Origin: Winogradskyella sp. PC-19
GTDB lineage: Bacteria > Bacteroidota > Bacteroidia > Flavobacteriales > Flavobacteriaceae
Assembly (NCBI RefSeq): GCF_002163855.1
Contig: NZ_CP019332.1
Coordinates: 533,213 to 597,212 of the forward strand
Direction: 5' to 3'
Length of the DNA: 64,000 nucleotides
This document shows positions 8,812 through 19,192 of the stretch, one piece after another. The translations under genes and the position numbers were made by a program. Numbering within the stretch: position 1 is the stretch's first letter; the number at the start of each line of letters is the position of its first letter. A model generated the notes under the pieces. The model worked only from the letters and a program-made list of their open reading frames with translations. It was not told the DNA's origin and did no database searches.

Positions 8812-9882
8812 TTACCATTCTTTTGTTTCTTGTCTTCTTAATAACATATAGTCTGCAATAACTAATGCTGCCATTGCTTCGACAATAGGTACTGCACGTG
8901 GCACCACACATGGGTCATGACGACCTTTACCTTGCATCTCTACAGTTTCGCCTTTACTATTGATAGTATCTTGTTTTTGTAATGTTGTTGCAACAGGTTT
9001 AAAAGCTACACGGAAATAAATATCCATGCCATTGCTTATACCACCTTGTACACCACCAGATAAATTGGTTTTTGTACTTCCATCTTCATTAAAGTTGTCA
9101 TTATGTTTACTACCAAGCATTCTAGCCCCACAAAAGCCACTACCATATTCAAAACCTTTGACAGCGTTTATAGATAACATCGCTTTACCTAATTCTGCAT
9201 GCAGCTTATCAAAAACAGGTTCGCCTAATCCAGCTGGTACATTTTGTATAACACAAGTGATTGTGCCACCGATAGTATCGCCTTGTTTTTTAACTTCTTG
9301 AACTTTAGCAATCATCTTTTCAGCCGCATCGGTATCTGGACAGCGAATCATATTCGATTCAATTTTACTAAAATTTAAATCTTGATAAGGTTTATCTATA
9401 AATATATCTCCAACCGAAGACGTAAACGCGTTAATGTCAATTTGATTCAAAAACTGTTTTGCAATAGCTCCTGCAACTACTCGACTTGCTGTCTCACGAG
9501 CAGAACTGCGTCCACCACCACGATAATCACGTACACCATATTTTTTGTCATAAGTATAGTCGGCATGACTTGGTCGGTAAACGTCTTTTATATGTGAATA
9601 ATCTTTTGATTTTTGATTGGTGTTATGGATTACAAAGCCTATTGGAGTTCCAGTAGTTTGCCCTTCAAAAATACCTGAATAGAACTCTACAGTATCTGGT
9701 TCTTTTCGTTGTGTTACAATTTTAGATTGTCCAGGTTTACGACGATTCATTTCATTTTGAATAGCCTCAAAATCTAATGTCATTCCTGCGGGACAACCAT
9801 CTATAATTCCACCAATAGCAACGCCGTGAGATTCACCAAAAGTGGTGAGTTTAAATAACTTTCCGAAGGTATTTCCTGCCAT
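8812..9882 (-). CDS. aroC: Chorismate synthase
   Basis: A 356-residue enzyme that converts 5-enolpyruvylshikimate-3-phosphate to chorismate with reduced FMN, the last shikimate step in the cytoplasm. The family signatures are all visible: [18 protein letters not shown] at the N-terminus, RRKPGQS, the mid-protein block [11 protein letters not shown], and near the C-terminus the [15 protein letters not shown] stretch. Length is standard. It is followed at 16 nt by the small secreted protein gene; no other aromatic pathway gene is in the window. Confidence 0.97.
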   Translation of the reverse strand: MAGNTFGKLFKLTTFGESHGVAIGGIIDGCPAGMTLDFEAIQNEMNRRKPGQSKIVTQRKEPDTVEFYSGIFEGQTTGTPIGFVIHNTNQKSKDYSHIKDVYRPSHADYTYDKKYGVRDYRGGGRSSARETASRVVAGAIAKQFLNQIDINAFTSSVGDIFIDKPYQDLNFSKIESNMIRCPDTDAAEKMIAKVQEVKKQGDTIGGTITCVIQNVPAGLGEPVFDKLHAELGKAMLSINAVKGFEYGSGFCGARMLGSKHNDNFNEDGSTKTNLSGGVQGGISNGMDIYFRVAFKPVATTLQKQDTINSKGETVEMQGKGRHDPCVVPRAVPIVEAMAALVIADYMLLRRQETKEW

Positions 9883-9961
9883 TAAAATTTATTTTACGCT
9901 AATGTAATTGATTAAATAAACAAACAAAAACACATTTGTCAATTTATATAATCTTTAGTTT

Positions 9962-12865
9962 TTATAGTAGTGCTTCTTTAAGAATAGTAATCGGATGTTT
10001 TGCTATCCTATTTGTCCCATCTTTGATTTGATGACGACAACTCGTTCCGTTAGCAGCAATTATAGTGTCTTTAGAAGCCTTACGTATTGCAGGAAACAAA
10101 GTTTGCTCTCCTATTTTCATACTAACTTCATAATTATCCTTGTCATAACCAAAGCTACCTGCCATACCGCAACAACCACTAGGAATAATAGTGACTTTAT
10201 AGTTATTAGGAAGATTTAAAATATCGAAGCTAGATTTTTGATTTGCTAAGGCTTTTTGATAACAATGCCCATGATACTTTATGGTTTTTGATTCTTGTGT
10301 GAATTGCGCTGATGTTATGTTCCCTAATTCTATTTCTCTTTGAATAAATTCCTCAATTAAATATGTGTGCTTAGCTATTGATTTAGCAGATTCTTTATAG
10401 TCAGCTAGCTTAATATATTCATCTTTAAAAGTTAGTATTGCTGAAGGTTCAATACCTACTAATGGCGTTTCTTCTGTAATTATATCCTTAAAAATTGAAA
10501 CATTTTTATTAGCTATATCTTTTGATTCTTCAAGAAATCCCTTAGACAAATAGCTTCTTCCACTTTCGTGATGCTTTACGCACTCTATTTTATAATTAAG
10601 TTTAGAGAGTAATTCAAAAGTGTTTATTGCTATTTCGGATTCTAAGTAATTGGTAAACTCATCGACAAAGAGGTATACCGTTTTTATTGGTTTATCTGTA
10701 TTTAAAAGACTTTTAATTTGACTATTAAAAGATTTTGAAAACTTTGGTAGTGTTCTATTTTGATGAATTCCCAAAGCCCTCTTTATTGCAGATGACAGTA
10801 ATTTGTTCTGAAAAACCACATTAGATAAGCCAGAAAATTTTGAACCTAACCTATTGTATTTTGTAGATTTAGCAAAGAACTTATTTTTAAAAGAAAAGCC
10901 ATTTGCTTTTTGGTAATGATACTGAAATTCTGCTTTAAGACTTGCAACATCAACACTACTTGGACATTCACTTGAGCAAGCCTTACAACTCAAGCACAAA
11001 TCGAAGACTTCTTTAAGTTCTTGATGATCAAACTTATTTGTTTTTTCAGAAGTTGTTAAAAAATCACGCAAAGCATTAGCTCTTGCTCTTGTTGTATCTT
11101 TCTCGTTTCGAGTTGCTCTATAACTTGGACACATCGTACCACCAAACTCAGGAAGTTTTCGGCAATCTCCAGAACCATTACACTTTTCGGCTTCACGAAG
11201 TATTCCTTGAGATGCCGAAAAATCTAAAACAGTAGCAATCTCTGGTTCTTTTCTGCCTACTTCATATCGAAGATTTTTATCCATAGGCAACGCATCAATA
11301 ATTTTACCTGGATTAAAAATATTATTTGGGTCAAAAGCGGATTTAATTCGTTTTAGAATCTCATAATTTTCATCACCTATCATTAAGGGAATAAATTCTG
11401 CTCTAACAATACCATCACCATGTTCACCGGACATTGAGCCTCGATATTTTTTAACTAAATGTGCTACATCTGTTGTTATTTTTCTGAATAATGCAACATC
11501 TGCTTTACTCTTTAAGTTTAGTATTGGACGCAAATGTATTTCGCCAGCACCAGCATGAGCATAATAAACTGCCTCTTGATTATGACACTTCATAAGGCTT
11601 GTAAATCCAGAAATAAAATCGTCCAAATCATCAAGCGCAACTGCCGTATCTTCAATACAAGCTACTGCTTTCTTATCTCCAATCATGTTACCTAAAAGAC
11701 CTAATCCAGCTTTACGAAGCTCCATGGCTTTTGCAATATCTTCTCCTTTTAATATAGGTGCAGCATAGCTTAAGTCTAATCTCTTTACAGTTTCTAATAA
11801 TTTTTCAATTTCAGAGTTTAGCTTTTTTTCTGTACTTGCTTTGAGTTCACACATCAAAATCGCAACAGGATCTGATTGAACGAATTGTCTATTCTTCTGT
11901 TGCGTCTTATTATGCTTAGTAAGATTAAGTATGGTGTCATCCATCATTTCACAAGTATGCAAGTTATGTTGCATGACTTGTTTTACTGATTTCATACATT
12001 TATCAATACTATCAAAATGAACTGCAACAATAGCATTATTAGTTGGAGGTAAGACATCTAATTGTAAAGTGATTTCTGTAGTAAAAGCTAATGTACCTTC
12101 ACTTCCAGAAAGCAATTGACACATGTTAAATGCCTTATTACTTTTGCTGAAAACATCTGATTTAATAAGTTCATCAATTGCATATCCCGTATTACGTCTA
12201 TGAATTTCTGGTTTAGGAAAATTATCAATGATTTGTGTTTTAACATTTTCAGAATTTAATTCCGAATAAATAGACTTATAAATTTTACCTTCTAGACTAT
12301 TTAACTTCAATTTATCTTGAAACTCGTTTATTGTAAGTGCTTTAAAATCAGCTTCACTTCCATCACTCAAAATTGTTTTTAGACTCAAAACTTTATCACG
12401 AGTCACCCCATGTTGTATAGAAGTTGTGCCAGAAGAATTATTGCCAACCATACCACCAATCATACAACGGTTTGATGTCGAAGTATTTGGCCCAAAGAAT
12501 AAACCAAAGGGTTTTAGATAATTATTTAATTCATCTCTAACTACACCTGGCTCGACAGTAACGGTTTTATTAATTTCATCTAGGTCTAATATTTTTGTAA
12601 AATGCTTTGAAACATCAACTACGACACCTTCTCCAACGCATTGTCCAGCTAAAGAAGTACCTGCAGTTCTAGGAATTAGTGATGTATTATTCTTGGTCGC
12701 AAAATCAACAAGTTGCTTGATGTCAGTTGTTGATTTTGGAATTGCAACTGCAAGTGGCATAATTTTATAAACCGAAGCATCAGTTGCATATATTTTCCTC
12801 ATCAAATCATCAGAAAATATATCACCTTGAAAATTAGACTTTAAGCGCTTAAGAGCCTCTTTCAT
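9962..12865 (-). CDS. FAD-linked oxidase/Fe-S dehydrogenase fusion (D-lactate or 2-hydroxyacid type)
   Basis: A 967-residue fusion. The N-terminal half is a FAD-binding PCMH/vanillyl-alcohol-oxidase-type oxidase (PRTAGTSLAGQCVG, then the GGMVGNNSSG loop). In the middle is a GxGDCR-type segment and a 4Fe-4S motif (CLSCKACSSECP). The C-terminal part is a CCG-type domain (GHCYQK, then SGCCGMAGSFGYD). This is the architecture of GlcD-GlpC-type dehydrogenases oxidising D-lactate or D-2-hydroxyglutarate and passing electrons to the quinone pool. The exact substrate is not visible. The gene is divergent from the small outer-membrane protein gene. Confidence 0.88.
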   Translation of the reverse strand: MKEALKRLKSNFQGDIFSDDLMRKIYATDASVYKIMPLAVAIPKSTTDIKQLVDFATKNNTSLIPRTAGTSLAGQCVGEGVVVDVSKHFTKILDLDEINKTVTVEPGVVRDELNNYLKPFGLFFGPNTSTSNRCMIGGMVGNNSSGTTSIQHGVTRDKVLSLKTILSDGSEADFKALTINEFQDKLKLNSLEGKIYKSIYSELNSENVKTQIIDNFPKPEIHRRNTGYAIDELIKSDVFSKSNKAFNMCQLLSGSEGTLAFTTEITLQLDVLPPTNNAIVAVHFDSIDKCMKSVKQVMQHNLHTCEMMDDTILNLTKHNKTQQKNRQFVQSDPVAILMCELKASTEKKLNSEIEKLLETVKRLDLSYAAPILKGEDIAKAMELRKAGLGLLGNMIGDKKAVACIEDTAVALDDLDDFISGFTSLMKCHNQEAVYYAHAGAGEIHLRPILNLKSKADVALFRKITTDVAHLVKKYRGSMSGEHGDGIVRAEFIPLMIGDENYEILKRIKSAFDPNNIFNPGKIIDALPMDKNLRYEVGRKEPEIATVLDFSASQGILREAEKCNGSGDCRKLPEFGGTMCPSYRATRNEKDTTRARANALRDFLTTSEKTNKFDHQELKEVFDLCLSCKACSSECPSSVDVASLKAEFQYHYQKANGFSFKNKFFAKSTKYNRLGSKFSGLSNVVFQNKLLSSAIKRALGIHQNRTLPKFSKSFNSQIKSLLNTDKPIKTVYLFVDEFTNYLESEIAINTFELLSKLNYKIECVKHHESGRSYLSKGFLEESKDIANKNVSIFKDIITEETPLVGIEPSAILTFKDEYIKLADYKESAKSIAKHTYLIEEFIQREIELGNITSAQFTQESKTIKYHGHCYQKALANQKSSFDILNLPNNYKVTIIPSGCCGMAGSFGYDKDNYEVSMKIGEQTLFPAIRKASKDTIIAANGTSCRHQIKDGTNRIAKHPITILKEALL

Positions 12866-12904
12866 TGAAATTATTAAGTTATTCAGTTGATAAATCTATT
12901 ATTA

Positions 12905-12940
12905 TTTGTAAATATAAATTGATTTTTGGCGTTATTTTTG
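12905..12940 (+). promoter_or_regulatory. Possible promoter of the small outer-membrane protein gene
   Basis: TATTTTTG (12933-12940) matches the Bacteroidota -7 box TAnnTTTG, and TTTG lies at 12905-12908. The 24-nt spacer is longer than usual, so only the -7 part is convincing. The start codon is 38 nt downstream. Confidence 0.35.
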
Positions 12941-12977
12941 AACAAAGACTATAAATCAATAAAAAAACAATACAATT

Positions 12978-13454
12978 ATGAAAAAATTAGCTTTGACAGT
13001 TATTACTGTTTTTGGATGTTTACTATTTACAAATGCTCAGAGCATATCTGATAATGCTATTGGTCTTAGACTTGGTGATAGTGATGGTTTGGGTGCAGAA
13101 GTGTCTTATCAGCGCGCTTTAGGCGATAATAATAGACTCGAGGTAGACCTTGGTTGGCGAACTGGAAATAATTTTGATGGATTTAAACTTGTAGGTCTTT
13201 ATCAATGGGTTTGGAACATTGATGGAGGTTTTAACTGGTATGCAGGTGCTGGTGGTGGTGTTGGTTCTTATGACTTTGATGCTCCTATTAATGACAGTGA
13301 AACGTTTTTCTTAATAGCCGGAGATATTGGTATAGAATATGATTTTGATATACCGTTATTACTATCATTAGATTTTAGACCAGAAATAGGTTTTGGAGAT
13401 TTTAATGATGATACCAACTTCGATATCGCTTTAGGTATACGATATCAGTTTTAA
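12978..13454 (+). CDS. Small outer-membrane beta-barrel protein
   Basis: A 158-residue secreted protein with a signal peptide (MKKLALTVITVFGCLLFTNAQ). The mature chain is made of alternating short beta-strands such as IGLRLGDSDGLGAEVSYQR and LEVDLGWRTGNNF, glycine-rich turns, and ends in the aromatic residue typical of outer-membrane barrels (GIRYQF). About eight strands fit, as in OmpX/OmpW-like barrels. Function unknown. It stands alone, with a strong bidirectional terminator after it. Confidence 0.72.
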   Translation: MKKLALTVITVFGCLLFTNAQSISDNAIGLRLGDSDGLGAEVSYQRALGDNNRLEVDLGWRTGNNFDGFKLVGLYQWVWNIDGGFNWYAGAGGGVGSYDFDAPINDSETFFLIAGDIGIEYDFDIPLLLSLDFRPEIGFGDFNDDTNFDIALGIRYQF

Positions 13455-13471
13455 AAAAATATTATCAAAAG

Positions 13472-13501
13472 AAAAAGCCATCTATTATTAGATGGCTTTT
13501 T
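13472..13501. terminator. Bidirectional intrinsic terminator
   Basis: AAAAAGCCATCT (13472-13483) pairs perfectly with AGATGGCTTTTT (13490-13501) over a 6-nt loop. A-tract on one side and T-tract on the other let it work in both directions, between the convergent barrel gene and bshA. Confidence 0.9.
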
Positions 13502-14638
13502 TTATTTTACTGAACAATCAGCAAGTGTAGTTTCGTATATCTCCTCGTATTTAGGGACAATAGTATGTAAATCAAAATTTAGAGATTGTGCTTTTGCACT
13601 TTCTTTGAATTGGTAGAGTGTTTTATCCTCTTTCAAAATCTTAAGGGCATTTTGAGTCATTTCTGAAATATTTCCAACATTACTTAAATAACCCGAAAAG
13701 CCGTCTTTGTTTACTTCTGAAAGACCTCCAGAATTTGAAGAAATAACAGGAACACTAGATGCCATTGCCTCCAATGCTGCAAGACCAAAGCTTTCAGTTT
13801 CTGACGGTAATAGAAATAAATCACTAAAGCATAGAATCCTATCAATTTCATTGCTGTTTCCAAAGAAAACTACTTTATCAGATATACCTAATTCTTCAAC
13901 TAAATTCTCTGCTGGTTCTTTCTCTGGTCCTTCACCAACCATCATTAATTTTGCCGGGATTTCTTTTTGAATCCCATAAAATATTTTTATAACATCAGGT
14001 ATATTCTTAACTTCTCTAAAATTACTTATGTGAGTAATAATACGTTCATCTTCATTTGCCATAGCACTACGTTGACAGTCAGTAAAATTAGGCTCATGTT
14101 TTTCTATATCAATAAAATTTGGAACAACTTTTATTTCATTTTTAATATCAAATAAACGTAATGTATCTTGTTTAAGACTCTCTGAAACAGAGGTTACTGC
14201 ATTAGACTTATTAATACTAAAAGTCACGGCTGGCTTGTAAAACGGATGACTACCAACTAGGGTAATATCTGTGCCATGCAGTGTAGTTACAATTGGTACG
14301 AATATACCTTCGTCTTTAAGCATTTGTTGTGCCATGTAAGCGGCATATGCATGAGGTATTGCATAATGAACGTGTAAAAGCTCAATACCGTGCAATTTTA
14401 CCATATCAACTAACTTACTAGATAGGGCAAGTTCATACGGTTGGTAATGAAACAAAGGATATTCAGGAACATGGACTTCATGGAAATGAACATTATTGCT
14501 CAATAATTCTAATCGCACTGGTTGTTTGTAGGTAATAAAATGAATTTCGTGACCACGCTTAGACAATTCTAGACCTAACTCTGTAGCTACAACACCACTA
14601 CCTCCAAAGGTTGGATAGCAAACAATTCCAATTTTCAT
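13502..14638 (-). CDS. bshA: N-acetyl-alpha-D-glucosaminyl L-malate synthase
   Basis: A 378-residue GT4 glycosyltransferase. It couples UDP-GlcNAc to L-malate, the first step of bacillithiol synthesis. The N-terminus KIGIVCYPTFGGSGVVATELG, the middle LHGTDITLVGSHP and the C-terminal GT4 signature ETESFGLAALEAMASSVPV are all characteristic. BshA-type genes are common in Flavobacteriaceae, which use bacillithiol as their low-molecular-weight thiol. No bshB or bshC is in the window. The gene follows the GH3-serine hydrolase gene on the same strand after an 86-nt gap. Confidence 0.93.
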   Translation of the reverse strand: MKIGIVCYPTFGGSGVVATELGLELSKRGHEIHFITYKQPVRLELLSNNVHFHEVHVPEYPLFHYQPYELALSSKLVDMVKLHGIELLHVHYAIPHAYAAYMAQQMLKDEGIFVPIVTTLHGTDITLVGSHPFYKPAVTFSINKSNAVTSVSESLKQDTLRLFDIKNEIKVVPNFIDIEKHEPNFTDCQRSAMANEDERIITHISNFREVKNIPDVIKIFYGIQKEIPAKLMMVGEGPEKEPAENLVEELGISDKVVFFGNSNEIDRILCFSDLFLLPSETESFGLAALEAMASSVPVISSNSGGLSEVNKDGFSGYLSNVGNISEMTQNALKILKEDKTLYQFKESAKAQSLNFDLHTIVPKYEEIYETTLADCSVK

Positions 14639-14724
14639 ATTTAACTTTTATGTGAGGCTAAATTAATGGAATTAATGTATTGAAGTTGGAATGGATTAAG
14701 TTTTAACGAATAATTAAAACTCTA

Positions 14725-17685
14725 TTAATCAATAATTGCTTCGTAAATGTAACGTTGTATTTCTGTTCTTATATTCTCACGAAGTAATCTATTCTTTCCT
14801 GATTTAGGATAAGTCCTGTTCGCCAAAAATATATAGACAATATCTTCTTCTGGGTCTGCCCAAGCATAAGTTCCTGTAAAGCCAGAATGTCCAAAACTTG
14901 TCATTGAAAGGCAACCACATGTTGGACCAACATCTCCAAGCTGTGGTTTATCAAAACCAACACCTCGTCTATTCTCCTTATGACAGTAATGACATTTTGT
15001 AAACTCATCTAAAGTTTCAGTCTTAAAATAGCGTTTACCACCATAAAATCCTTTTTGTAAATACATCTGCATTAATTTAGCCATATCATTGGCATTACTA
15101 AAGACACCAGCATGACCACCAACGCCATTTTGCATTGCTGCTCCCATATCATGAACATAACCATGTACTTTCTGATAACGGAAATAATCATCAACCTCAG
15201 TTGGAACAATATTTTTTAAACTAAATTTTTCACGTGGCTTGTAAGTTGTATAATTAGCCCCAAGTGTTTGATAGAAATGGTCTTGTACCAATTCATCTAA
15301 TCCTTTGTTGTAATATTTTTCAATATATTTTTTTAATATATAATATGGTAAATCGCTATAACGATATCTTAAGTTTGATAGTAAATCAGTTTCTTTAATT
15401 ATATCTTGAATGGAATCTTTGTAATCCTTACGCATAAAAAGTTTATTAGTAACCTCCACATTATAGGAAACAGAACTAGAGCTTCTATACCATTTTTTTA
15501 ATGGTTTACCAGTTATGGTATCTAATGTTTTTGCATAAAATGGTACCCAAGGCTTTAGACGTGCGTAATGTGATAACATTTGTTTTACAGTAATGTCCTC
15601 TTTATTTGTTCCTTTATATTCCGGAAGTAATCTGGATATCTTAGTATTTAATGACAGTGCGCTATTCTCTTTTAACTCCATTATTAATGGCAATGTTGAT
15701 ATAATTTTAGTTAAAGAAGCGACATCGTAAACATCATCAAAATCTACTTTGTTCTTTTTGTTGTAAGTGTGATAACCAAAGTTTTTATTGTAAATCACTT
15801 TACCTTTTCTAGCGACTAAAAGCTGAATTCCTGGTGTCATCTTTTCACTTACCGCGTAATTTGCAATTGAATCTAGTTTAAAATTCAATTTTTCTGAATC
15901 AACACCAACAGACTCAGGTAGACCATAAGTAAGGTTATTTAGTGCATTATAAGATTCGCCTTGACCAAATCTAAAATATTCTCCAGCCGAAACTGGTAGT
16001 TTTCCTTTAGCAGCAACGGCACCAAACAAAAGCTGAGCTGATTTTTGCTGAGCAATTGAGCTGTTTTGATAACTCATCACAATTGCATCAATATTTTCGA
16101 TAGTTTTAAAATCCATTAAAGCATATGGTCTAGCAAAAATATCTAAAACGACCGTATTAGTTCGTGCTATTTCGTATAACCATGTTAACTCTTTAGTTGA
16201 TAACTTATATCCTTTCCAGGGATTTTCATTTGATTTATGAAAGCCGACAACAACAGTATTATAGTTTTTTAGTTTATTTATTAAATCACTCAAACTTTCA
16301 GCTGATACTTTATGAACCTTAGTATACTTTTTTAGCTCATTGTAAAAATCCGAACCAGAATCGTCTCCAAGAGATACGTAAGCAATCTTTTTAGTTTCTA
16401 GATTTCTAAGTGGCAAAAGGTCTTCTTTATTTTTTAAAACTGTGATAGCTTCTTCCAATAGCTTTCCATATAATACATCATCTTTTGGACGCATAATATC
16501 ATTACTAACATTACGATATGGCAAAGGTTTGTAATTTTGAAGCCCAACTTTATACTTCGCCAACAAAACCTTCTTTACGGAATGTGATAATCGTTCTTCA
16601 GTAATATCTCCTTTTTCATAAGCGTTAAGAATCTTTTCAATACCTTTTGGTACGTTTTCAGACATTAGCATTACATCATTTCCGGCTTTGAAAGCCATCA
16701 AGTCAATCTCGCCTCTAGTATCCATTTTTTTTACTGTATTACCATCGACTCCTTTTTGTACAAAGTCTGCTGCACCTTTCATTGTTAGTGCATCAGTAAA
16801 AATTAAACCTTTAAAACCTAGCTCTTCTTTTAATAAGTCTGTAACAACATATTTTGAAAGTGATGTAGGAAAACCGTTTCTAATATCAAGTCCTGGGATA
16901 TTAAGATGTGCTACCATAACACTAGATAAACCTTCTTTAATCAGTTTTCTATATGGATAAAGTTCTACGGAATCTATTCGCTGTCTATTAAAATTTACTG
17001 TTGGTAAAGTTTTATGAGAATCTGCATCTGTATCTCCATGACCTGGAAAATGCTTTGCATTTGCCAAAACTCCAGCATCTTGCATACCTTTCATAAAAGC
17101 TGCGGCTTTATCAGTCACGTTATCTTTATCCTCTCCAAAAGAACGATTTCCTATAATCGGATTTTTTGGATTGGTATTTATATCTACAACTGGGGCAAAA
17201 TTAAAATGGACTCCGACGCGCTTACAATGCTCTCCTATTTGATATCCCGTTTGTTCTATTAACTTATTATCAGAGACAGCACCTAGAGTCATATTCCAGG
17301 GAAAAGCATAAGTAGAATCTAATCGCATACTCAAACCCCATTCGGCATCCATACCTATTAATAATGGAATCTTTGATAAAGATTGCAAGTTATTATCTAG
17401 TTTTATTTGACGAGTCGGACCACCTTTTGAGTAGATAACGCCACCGATATGATGGTTAGTGATTAATGCAGAAATCTGATTTTCATGCTTAAAACCTTTA
17501 TTGGAAAAGGCTTGAACCATAAACAATTGACCAACACGCTCTTTTGGAGTCATTGCATTATATATACTATCAACCCATTTTTTTTGTGCTACGATATCTT
17601 TTGTTAAAAGAGGATTTGGTGTTTCATTTTGAGAAAAACCTAAAGTGAAAATTGATAAAAATATAAAGAAAACAATGTTGCGCAT
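14725..17685 (-). CDS. Secreted GH3 beta-N-acetylglucosaminidase fused to a serine beta-lactamase-type hydrolase
   Basis: A 986-residue secreted protein with a signal peptide (about residues 1-18). Residues 30-400 form a GH3 domain of the NagZ type with the His-Asp loop motif KHFPGHG (211-217) and a downstream DADSHKTLP. The C-terminal 390 residues are a class C beta-lactamase/penicillin-binding-protein fold: SxxK motif with Ser657-Lys660 (VASLTKI) and a YSD element. The pair probably acts on cell-wall or chitin-derived sugars, cleaving GlcNAc and an ester or peptide. Fusions like this are frequent in Bacteroidota. The enzyme class of each half is clear; the substrate is not. Confidence 0.87.
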   Translation of the reverse strand: MRNIVFFIFLSIFTLGFSQNETPNPLLTKDIVAQKKWVDSIYNAMTPKERVGQLFMVQAFSNKGFKHENQISALITNHHIGGVIYSKGGPTRQIKLDNNLQSLSKIPLLIGMDAEWGLSMRLDSTYAFPWNMTLGAVSDNKLIEQTGYQIGEHCKRVGVHFNFAPVVDINTNPKNPIIGNRSFGEDKDNVTDKAAAFMKGMQDAGVLANAKHFPGHGDTDADSHKTLPTVNFNRQRIDSVELYPYRKLIKEGLSSVMVAHLNIPGLDIRNGFPTSLSKYVVTDLLKEELGFKGLIFTDALTMKGAADFVQKGVDGNTVKKMDTRGEIDLMAFKAGNDVMLMSENVPKGIEKILNAYEKGDITEERLSHSVKKVLLAKYKVGLQNYKPLPYRNVSNDIMRPKDDVLYGKLLEEAITVLKNKEDLLPLRNLETKKIAYVSLGDDSGSDFYNELKKYTKVHKVSAESLSDLINKLKNYNTVVVGFHKSNENPWKGYKLSTKELTWLYEIARTNTVVLDIFARPYALMDFKTIENIDAIVMSYQNSSIAQQKSAQLLFGAVAAKGKLPVSAGEYFRFGQGESYNALNNLTYGLPESVGVDSEKLNFKLDSIANYAVSEKMTPGIQLLVARKGKVIYNKNFGYHTYNKKNKVDFDDVYDVASLTKIISTLPLIMELKENSALSLNTKISRLLPEYKGTNKEDITVKQMLSHYARLKPWVPFYAKTLDTITGKPLKKWYRSSSSVSYNVEVTNKLFMRKDYKDSIQDIIKETDLLSNLRYRYSDLPYYILKKYIEKYYNKGLDELVQDHFYQTLGANYTTYKPREKFSLKNIVPTEVDDYFRYQKVHGYVHDMGAAMQNGVGGHAGVFSNANDMAKLMQMYLQKGFYGGKRYFKTETLDEFTKCHYCHKENRRGVGFDKPQLGDVGPTCGCLSMTSFGHSGFTGTYAWADPEEDIVYIFLANRTYPKSGKNRLLRENIRTEIQRYIYEAIID

Positions 17686-17861
17686 GGACTAATATTTACA
17701 GTATTGTATGTATAACTAATACTATGCCAAATTAGTATAAAACATAGTAACTCAAAAAGACTTTAAGATAGATTTATAAAGAGATTAATTAACAAGAAAA
17801 TAAGATTTCACGTCACTAGTCTCTCATCTCTCATTTTATCAAAATGACAAAATAGGATGAA

Positions 17862-19085
17862 TTAGTCCACCAAGTCAATATGTCTATCATGGTAACCTAA
17901 AAGGTATAAAACACCATCTAAACCGATACTAGAAATTGAACTCTGTGCATTATCTTTTACCTTAGGTTTTGCATGAAAAGCTATTCCTAAACCTGCTAAA
18001 TTTAGCATTGGCAAATCGTTTGCGCCATCACCGACAGCAATTGTCTGACTAATATCAATACCTTCTTTAACAGCCAATGCCTTTAAAAACTCAGCTTTTT
18101 TGTTACCATCGACGATTTGACCGATATATCCGCCAGTTAAGACACCGTCAATAATTTCGAGCTCATTTGCATGAACATAATCTATATCTAATTTCTCTTT
18201 TAGATAATTTCCAAAATAAGTAAAACCACCAGAAAGTATTGCCGTTTTAAAACCGTAACTATGTAAAGTATCGACTAGTCGCCTAGCTCCTTTTGTGATT
18301 GGAAGGTTTTCAGCAACTTGCTGAAGTACATCTTCAGATAAACCCTTAAGAAGCTTCATGCGCTTTGCAAAACTTTCATTAAAGTCTATTTCACCTTGCA
18401 TAGCAGATTCTGTAATGGCTTTGACTTCTGTCCCAACTCCAGCAAGTTCTGCAAGTTCATCAATAACTTCGGTTTGAATTAAGGTCGAATCCATATCAAA
18501 GCAGACTAAACGTCTGTTACGTCTAAAGATATTATCCTCTTGAAAAGCTATATCGACATCTAAGTCTTTCGAAATTTGCATGAATTTTTCAGTCAACAAC
18601 GTTTTATTTTCAATTTTACCTCGAATGGAAAGTTGAATAGAAGCGCGTGGATATTCTTCCTTTTTGACCAATGATAATCTACCTGTAAGTCGTTTTATGT
18701 TATCAATATTTAAACCTAATTCTGATATAACTTTTGTGACTTCAGAAATTTGTTCAGCAGCAAGTTTTTCTCCTAAAATAGTAATGATGTAACGGTCTTT
18801 TCCTTGAAGATTCACCCATTTTTCGTAATCTTCCAAAGAAATTGGTTTGAATTTAGCCGTGATTCCCAATTCATAAGCTTTGAACAGTAAGTCTTTTTGA
18901 ACTGCCGAAGATTGTCCGCCAGATTCTATTTCAAACATCATCCCTAATGACAATGTATCATGAATATTAGCTTGACCAATATCCAAAATCTTAGCACCGT
19001 ATTGTGCCAAAACACTCGTTAAACTAGATGTTAATCCAGGTTTGTCCTGTCCTGAAATGTTAAGAAGAAAAATATCTTTTGCCAA
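17862..19085 (-). CDS. serB: Phosphoserine phosphatase with N-terminal ACT domains
   Basis: A 407-residue HAD enzyme that dephosphorylates L-phosphoserine, the last step of serine synthesis. Residues 1-180 hold two ACT-like regulatory domains (the first starts LLNISGQDKPGLTSSLT). The HAD catalytic motif is FDMDST (196-201; Asp197 nucleophile, Asp199), followed by LSGGFTYFG and GDGANDLPM. Length and order match SerB with tandem ACT domains, which typically gives serine feedback control. The gene stands alone between two terminator-like regions. Confidence 0.95.
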   Translation of the reverse strand: MAKDIFLLNISGQDKPGLTSSLTSVLAQYGAKILDIGQANIHDTLSLGMMFEIESGGQSSAVQKDLLFKAYELGITAKFKPISLEDYEKWVNLQGKDRYIITILGEKLAAEQISEVTKVISELGLNIDNIKRLTGRLSLVKKEEYPRASIQLSIRGKIENKTLLTEKFMQISKDLDVDIAFQEDNIFRRNRRLVCFDMDSTLIQTEVIDELAELAGVGTEVKAITESAMQGEIDFNESFAKRMKLLKGLSEDVLQQVAENLPITKGARRLVDTLHSYGFKTAILSGGFTYFGNYLKEKLDIDYVHANELEIIDGVLTGGYIGQIVDGNKKAEFLKALAVKEGIDISQTIAVGDGANDLPMLNLAGLGIAFHAKPKVKDNAQSSISSIGLDGVLYLLGYHDRHIDLVD

Positions 19086-19156
19086 AGCATATAATTATAA
19101 GTTGTAAATATGCTTATTCTGTTCGAATTAATAAAATAAATAAAGATGCTAAATCT

Positions 19157-19192
19157 TTAAAAATAAAACACAATTAGTGAGAAATCACTAAT
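19157..19192 (-). terminator. Probable terminator of the CCG/membrane-protein operon
   Basis: ATTAGTGA (19173-19180) pairs perfectly with TCACTAAT (19185-19192) over a GAAA loop and overlaps the stop codon of the 161-residue gene. On the minus strand a T-rich tract (TGTGTTTTATTTTT) follows. Confidence 0.5.
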
